NCBI RefSeq assembly: GCF_003725415.1
Contig: NZ_RJQC01000001.1
Span: 675,604-739,603, forward strand
Source: Absicoccus porci
Lineage (GTDB): Bacteria; Bacillota_I; Bacilli_A; Erysipelotrichales; Erysipelotrichaceae
Direction: 5' to 3'
Length of the DNA stretch: 64,000 bases
The notes beneath the pieces were generated by a model. It was not told the origin of the DNA. It did no database searches and saw only the letters and a program-made list of their open reading frames with translations. Below, in pieces: positions 61,041 through 64,000 of this stretch. Every line of letters starts with the position of its first letter. Positions within the stretch are counted from its first letter, which is position 1. Position numbers and translations under genes: made by a program.

Positions 61041-61207
61041 TGTACTCTCCCTTTATATGTTATTAAATGTTCTCTTTAATGTAAGCGTCAGATAAAACAG
61101 TGGATTCCAATTCATCAATAAATCTCCGATAATTTTAGTGAATTCAATTAGAGTTTTTAGAGCTGCTCCAAGAACTTTAAAAAATTCTAGATCGGAGTCT
61201 AAATTAT

Positions 61208-61585
61208 ATGAAGGCTGAATTATCTCCTGTGAAACAGGTGAAGATCGAATACTGGCTTGAAGTGATCCATAAGTGCCGGGCCAGTGGTCTCACAAATACA
61301 GAATTTTGTAAACAGAACAATATCAGTGAAAAAAGCTATTACTATTATCTGGCCAAGATTCGAAAGATGGCGATCGAAGATATCCCGAAGAAAAATTCAA
61401 ATCTTCCAGTTGACTGGTCATCAAAAAATAAAAATACCTGTTTTGAAGAAATACCTGTATCTTCATTGCCTGCTGCACATACTGATTCCATATCTATCCA
61501 TATCGGTAATGTGGATATCGAAATGTCAGAAGATGTATCGGAAGAATTTCTGATCAAATTATTTAGAGCGGCATCAAAATGTTAG
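61208..61585 (+). CDS. tnpA: IS66 accessory protein TnpA
   Basis: A 125-residue protein with an N-terminal helix-turn-helix (VKIEYWLEVIHKCRASGLTNTEFCKQNNISEKSYYYYLAKIRKM) that binds the IS ends. The C-terminal part has ISIHIGNVDIEMSEDVSEEFLIKLF, typical of IS66 OrfA. Overlaps tnpB by 7 bp, so translation is coupled. Apparently intact. Confidence 0.92.
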   Translation: MKAELSPVKQVKIEYWLEVIHKCRASGLTNTEFCKQNNISEKSYYYYLAKIRKMAIEDIPKKNSNLPVDWSSKNKNTCFEEIPVSSLPAAHTDSISIHIGNVDIEMSEDVSEEFLIKLFRAASKC

Positions 61586-61932
61586 ATCTAAACAAACTCG
61601 ATCACATCTATTTAGCTTGTGGTCATACCGATATGCGAAAGTCAATTGATGGTCTTTCCGCCATCGTCCAGGAAGAATTTCAATTGGATCCGTTTTCAAG
61701 CAGTCTGTTTCTTTTTTGTGGAAGGAAGAATGATCGGATCAAGGCATTGTATTGGGATGGTGATGGTTTTCTTTTGATGTATAAACGTTTGGAAGACGGA
61801 CGGTTCAGATGGCCTAGAAAACAGAAAGAAGTCAAAGATCTTACACATCAGCAGCTTCGATGGCTGCTGGAAGGATTAGAGATCGAACAGCCGAAGGTCA
61901 TCAAAAAAGTCAGTCCAAAAAGTGTGATATAA
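61579..61932 (+). CDS. tnpB: IS66 accessory protein TnpB
   Basis: A 117-residue IS66 Orf2 protein: HIYLACGHTDMRKSIDGLSAIVQEEFQLDPFSSSLFLFCGRKNDRIKALYWDGDGFLLMYKRLEDGRFRWP. These are the strongly conserved family blocks. It is required for IS66 transposition though its biochemical role is unclear. Intact, overlapping tnpA. Confidence 0.95.
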   Translation: MLDLNKLDHIYLACGHTDMRKSIDGLSAIVQEEFQLDPFSSSLFLFCGRKNDRIKALYWDGDGFLLMYKRLEDGRFRWPRKQKEVKDLTHQQLRWLLEGLEIEQPKVIKKVSPKSVI

Positions 61933-61978
61933 ATCGCTCAAAAACGCGATATATAAAGCATATTATGGTATAATATAG

Positions 61979-63460
61979 ATGATGAAAACAGGCCAGATCA
62001 ATGATCAAGACTACAAAGAATTATATCTTCAGACAAAGCAGTTATATGCAGATATGATGACTGTATATGATGAATTGAAGAAACAGGTTGAACTGCTTCA
62101 ACAGGAAAATTTCTTATTGAAGGAAACCAATGAATATTACCGAAAAAAACTGTTCGGAACCAAAAGTGAGACGGCAAGGTCACTTGGTTTTGAGCAGCTT
62201 TCTTTATTTGATGAGGCCGAAACGATACTGGGAGAGAATCCCGGATATGTGGATATCACCTATAAACGCAAGAAGAAACATAAAAAAGTGCCTGGCGAGA
62301 TCAGTGCAAAATTTAAGAACCTGCCAAAGATCAAACGACTGCTGGATATCCCCAAAGAAGACCGGTACTGTGAACAATGTGGATCTGAGATGGTCCGTGT
62401 CGGTGAAGAGTTCGTACGCAATGAATTGAAGTTCACACCGCCAAAACTGGAACTGGTCGAAGTATATCGAACGACATATGAATGCAGAAACTGCAGGAAA
62501 CATGGCAAGCCCCATATGATTAAAGCAGAAGTACCGGCCAATGTGATACCGCACAGCTATGCATCCGCAGACAGTGTGGCATATATCATGGTACAGAAGT
62601 ATGTGAATGCAGTGACACTTTACCGGCAGGAGCAGACATGGAAGCACCTGGGAGCAGAATTGAGCCGTGCCACCATGTCAAGCTGGATGGTCATTGCTGC
62701 CAGAGAATGGCTATATCCTTTGATTCGCAGGATGCATTCCATATTGATTGATCAGAAGTATATCCATGCGGATGAAACAACGGTCCAGGTGCTCAAAGAA
62801 AAAGACAAGAAGAATACTTCAAAGTCATATATGTGGGTATATACAACGCATAAATATTCGAAGACACCGATACGATTGTTCGATTATCAGCCGAACCGGA
62901 AAGGTATCCAGGCAAAGGAATACCTGGAAGGATTCAGTGGATCATTGATCACCGATGCGTATGCAGGATATGATCAGATCAACGGAGTAGAACACTGTTA
63001 CTGCTGGGCACATCTGAGAAGATATTTCACCGATGCCCTGCCAAAGGATCTGAAGTCAATGAATGCCACCTATCCAAAACAGGCCATCGAGAAACTGCAG
63101 AAGATCTTCCATGAAGAAGCATTATTAGAAGATCTTGATGCAGAGACCAGACAAAGGAAACGGAAAGAGATACAGGCGCCAATGGTCGAAGAATTTTTTG
63201 CGTGGATAGAAACAAATAAGGACAAAGTACTTGCGTCATCAAAATGCGGAAAGGCTTTTCATTATGCTCTAAACCAGAAAGCAGGACTCATCAAATATCT
63301 GGAAGATGGAAATATACCAATGACCAACAGCATAGCTGAAAGAGCTATACGGCCATTCACGGTCGGCAGAAAAAACTGGCTGTTCAATGGAGGACCACAA
63401 GGAGCGAAAGCGAGTGCAGCGATATACAGTATCGTCGAAACAGCGAAAGCGAGAGTGTAA
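61979..63460 (+). pseudogene. tnpC: IS66 transposase TnpC, 3' truncated
   Basis: A 493-residue DDE transposase. Present are the leucine-zipper-like start, the zinc-binding segment (YCEQCGSEM, ECRNCRKHG), and the catalytic domain with HADETTVQVL, LITDAYAGYDQ and the late NSIAERAIRPFTVGRKNWLF. After SIVETAKA the frame changes into RV and stops (63458-63460), where IS66 transposases normally continue about 50 residues. The break falls at the left terminus of the IS256-like element, so this copy is probably inactive. Confidence 0.85.
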
Positions 63461-64000
63461 TCTAAACTGTGTAAGTTAGTTAGATGCGTACGGCTAACTA
63501 ATGAACACAGTTTTTATTATGCCTATCTCATGATATGGTTGAAGGAGAAAAAGGAAAATGAATGAAATGAGTAAAATTAAAAGAAATCCCGCCGCTGTCA
63601 AGATTGCCAATGAAATCCTTAAAGAATATGACTGTGATTCATTAACCGATATGCAGGATGCTCTCAAAGAAATCTTTGGTCCATTGTTTGAAGGCATGCT
63701 TCAGGGGGAAATGGACAATCATCTTGGTTATAAATCCAATTCAAAAGAGCCAAAATCTACAAAGAACAGAAGAAATGGTTCCAATCCCAAAACTTTAAAA
63801 ACCACAATGGGAGAAGTAGAAATCAATGCGCCAAGAGACAGGAATGGATCCTTCGAACCAGTCATTGTTCCCAAACGATCAAAGGATGTTTCCGATATCG
63901 AAGGAAAGGTATTATCCATGTATGCACGTGGAATGTCACAACGTGATATCTCATCAACGATCGAGGATATTTATGGTTTTAAAGTATCACATGATATGAT
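63452..64000 (+). mobile_element. IS256-family element, left part
   Basis: Begins about 63452 (AGAGTGTAAT...), with the abrupt end of tnpC as boundary evidence. It continues beyond the window edge. The first 100 bp are noncoding, including the presumed terminal inverted repeat. Confidence 0.75.
63558..64000 (+). CDS. IS256-family transposase, partial at window end
   Basis: An open frame from ATG 63558 to the window edge, 147 codons, with no stop. The segments FGPLFEGMLQGEMDNHLGYKSNSKEPKSTKNRRNG, TMGEVEINAPRDRNGSFEPVIVPKRSKDVS and VLSMYARGMSQRDISSTIEDIYGFKVS are typical for the N-terminal part of IS256/MULE-type transposases. AAGGAGAAAAAGG precedes the start. The DDE residues would lie beyond the window. 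It appears intact as far as visible. Confidence 0.95.
   Translation, partial: MNEMSKIKRNPAAVKIANEILKEYDCDSLTDMQDALKEIFGPLFEGMLQGEMDNHLGYKSNSKEPKSTKNRRNGSNPKTLKTTMGEVEINAPRDRNGSFEPVIVPKRSKDVSDIEGKVLSMYARGMSQRDISSTIEDIYGFKVSHDM

Larger units (their letters stand above)
61081..63451 (+). mobile_element. IS66-family element, right end interrupted
   Basis: Left end at GTAAGCGTCAG (61081), typical of IS66 termini. Contains the three usual genes tnpA, tnpB, tnpC. The right end is not found: at about 63452 the tnpC frame runs into an IS256-like terminus. A possible 8-bp target repeat lies at 61073-61080 (TCTTTAAT) but its partner is outside the readable part. Confidence 0.85.

Overview
The window comes from a low-GC Gram-positive bacterium (Bacillota, most like gut Lachnospiraceae or Erysipelotrichia; the species cannot be told from this sequence). 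Evidence is the strong GGAGG ribosome-binding sites with some TTG/GTG starts, sigma-A-like promoters, IS66 and IS256 elements of gut-Firmicute type, and a siphophage module typical of clostridial temperate phages. The outer flanks look clearly more AT-rich than the central 56 kb.

The key to the layout is one type I restriction-modification gene, hsdM, that is cut in two. Its 5' part lies at 60363-61040 (minus strand) and its 3' part at 3668-4555 (minus strand). Everything between, about 55.8 kb (4554-60361), is an integrated temperate phage. The two fragments share only the dinucleotide GA at the break. Joining them restores an uninterrupted 521-residue HsdM through methyltransferase motif I ([10 protein letters not shown]). 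A 2-bp shared core is what a serine integrase leaves, and two overlapping large serine recombinase genes lie near the right end.

Host flank, left (1-4555, minus strand, downstream of the break): the hsdM 3' part, hsdS, a half hsdS carrying a third target-recognition domain, a YdjM-like membrane protein, and an hsdR that stops after the TGTP helicase motif. A 7-bp tandem repeat sits at the hsdS 3' end. Host flank, right (60363-64000): the hsdM 5' part, an IS66 element whose left end is 41 bp upstream of the hsdM start, and an IS256-family element inserted in the IS66 transposase gene.

Prophage, left arm (4765-19837, minus strand): one tightly packed defence operon of about 15 kb behind a near-consensus promoter at 19809-19837. 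In transcription order it has two unknown proteins that share an unusual Asn-rich motif, a small excisionase-like HTH protein, a RloC/PrrC-like ABC ATPase, a complete type I R-M system (hsdM, hsdS, an unknown gene, hsdR), an EVE-McrB/McrC modified-DNA restriction pair and a DUF6508-like protein. The phage thus breaks the resident methylase gene and brings its own restriction systems.

Prophage, right arm (19946-54131, plus strand): sigma-like regulator, DUF2800 nuclease, DUF2815 single-strand-binding protein, family A DNA polymerase, primase-helicase, VRR-NUC nuclease, SNF2 helicase and DUF1492 regulator (replication). Next come HNH, small terminase, a MetK-like protein, a ParB-methyltransferase fusion and three separately promoted accessory units. 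Then come large terminase, HK97-type portal, protease and capsid, tail genes with a programmed -1 frameshift, tape measure, tail tip and fibres, holin and amidase. The recombinases (54955-58298), an XRE repressor-like gene and three minus-strand genes of unknown role complete the element. Repeated noncoding modules (a promoter family at four sites, a TGGCTCAA-N9-TCACCTCC hairpin at three sites) suggest a shared regulatory scheme. No tRNA, rRNA or CRISPR array was recognised.
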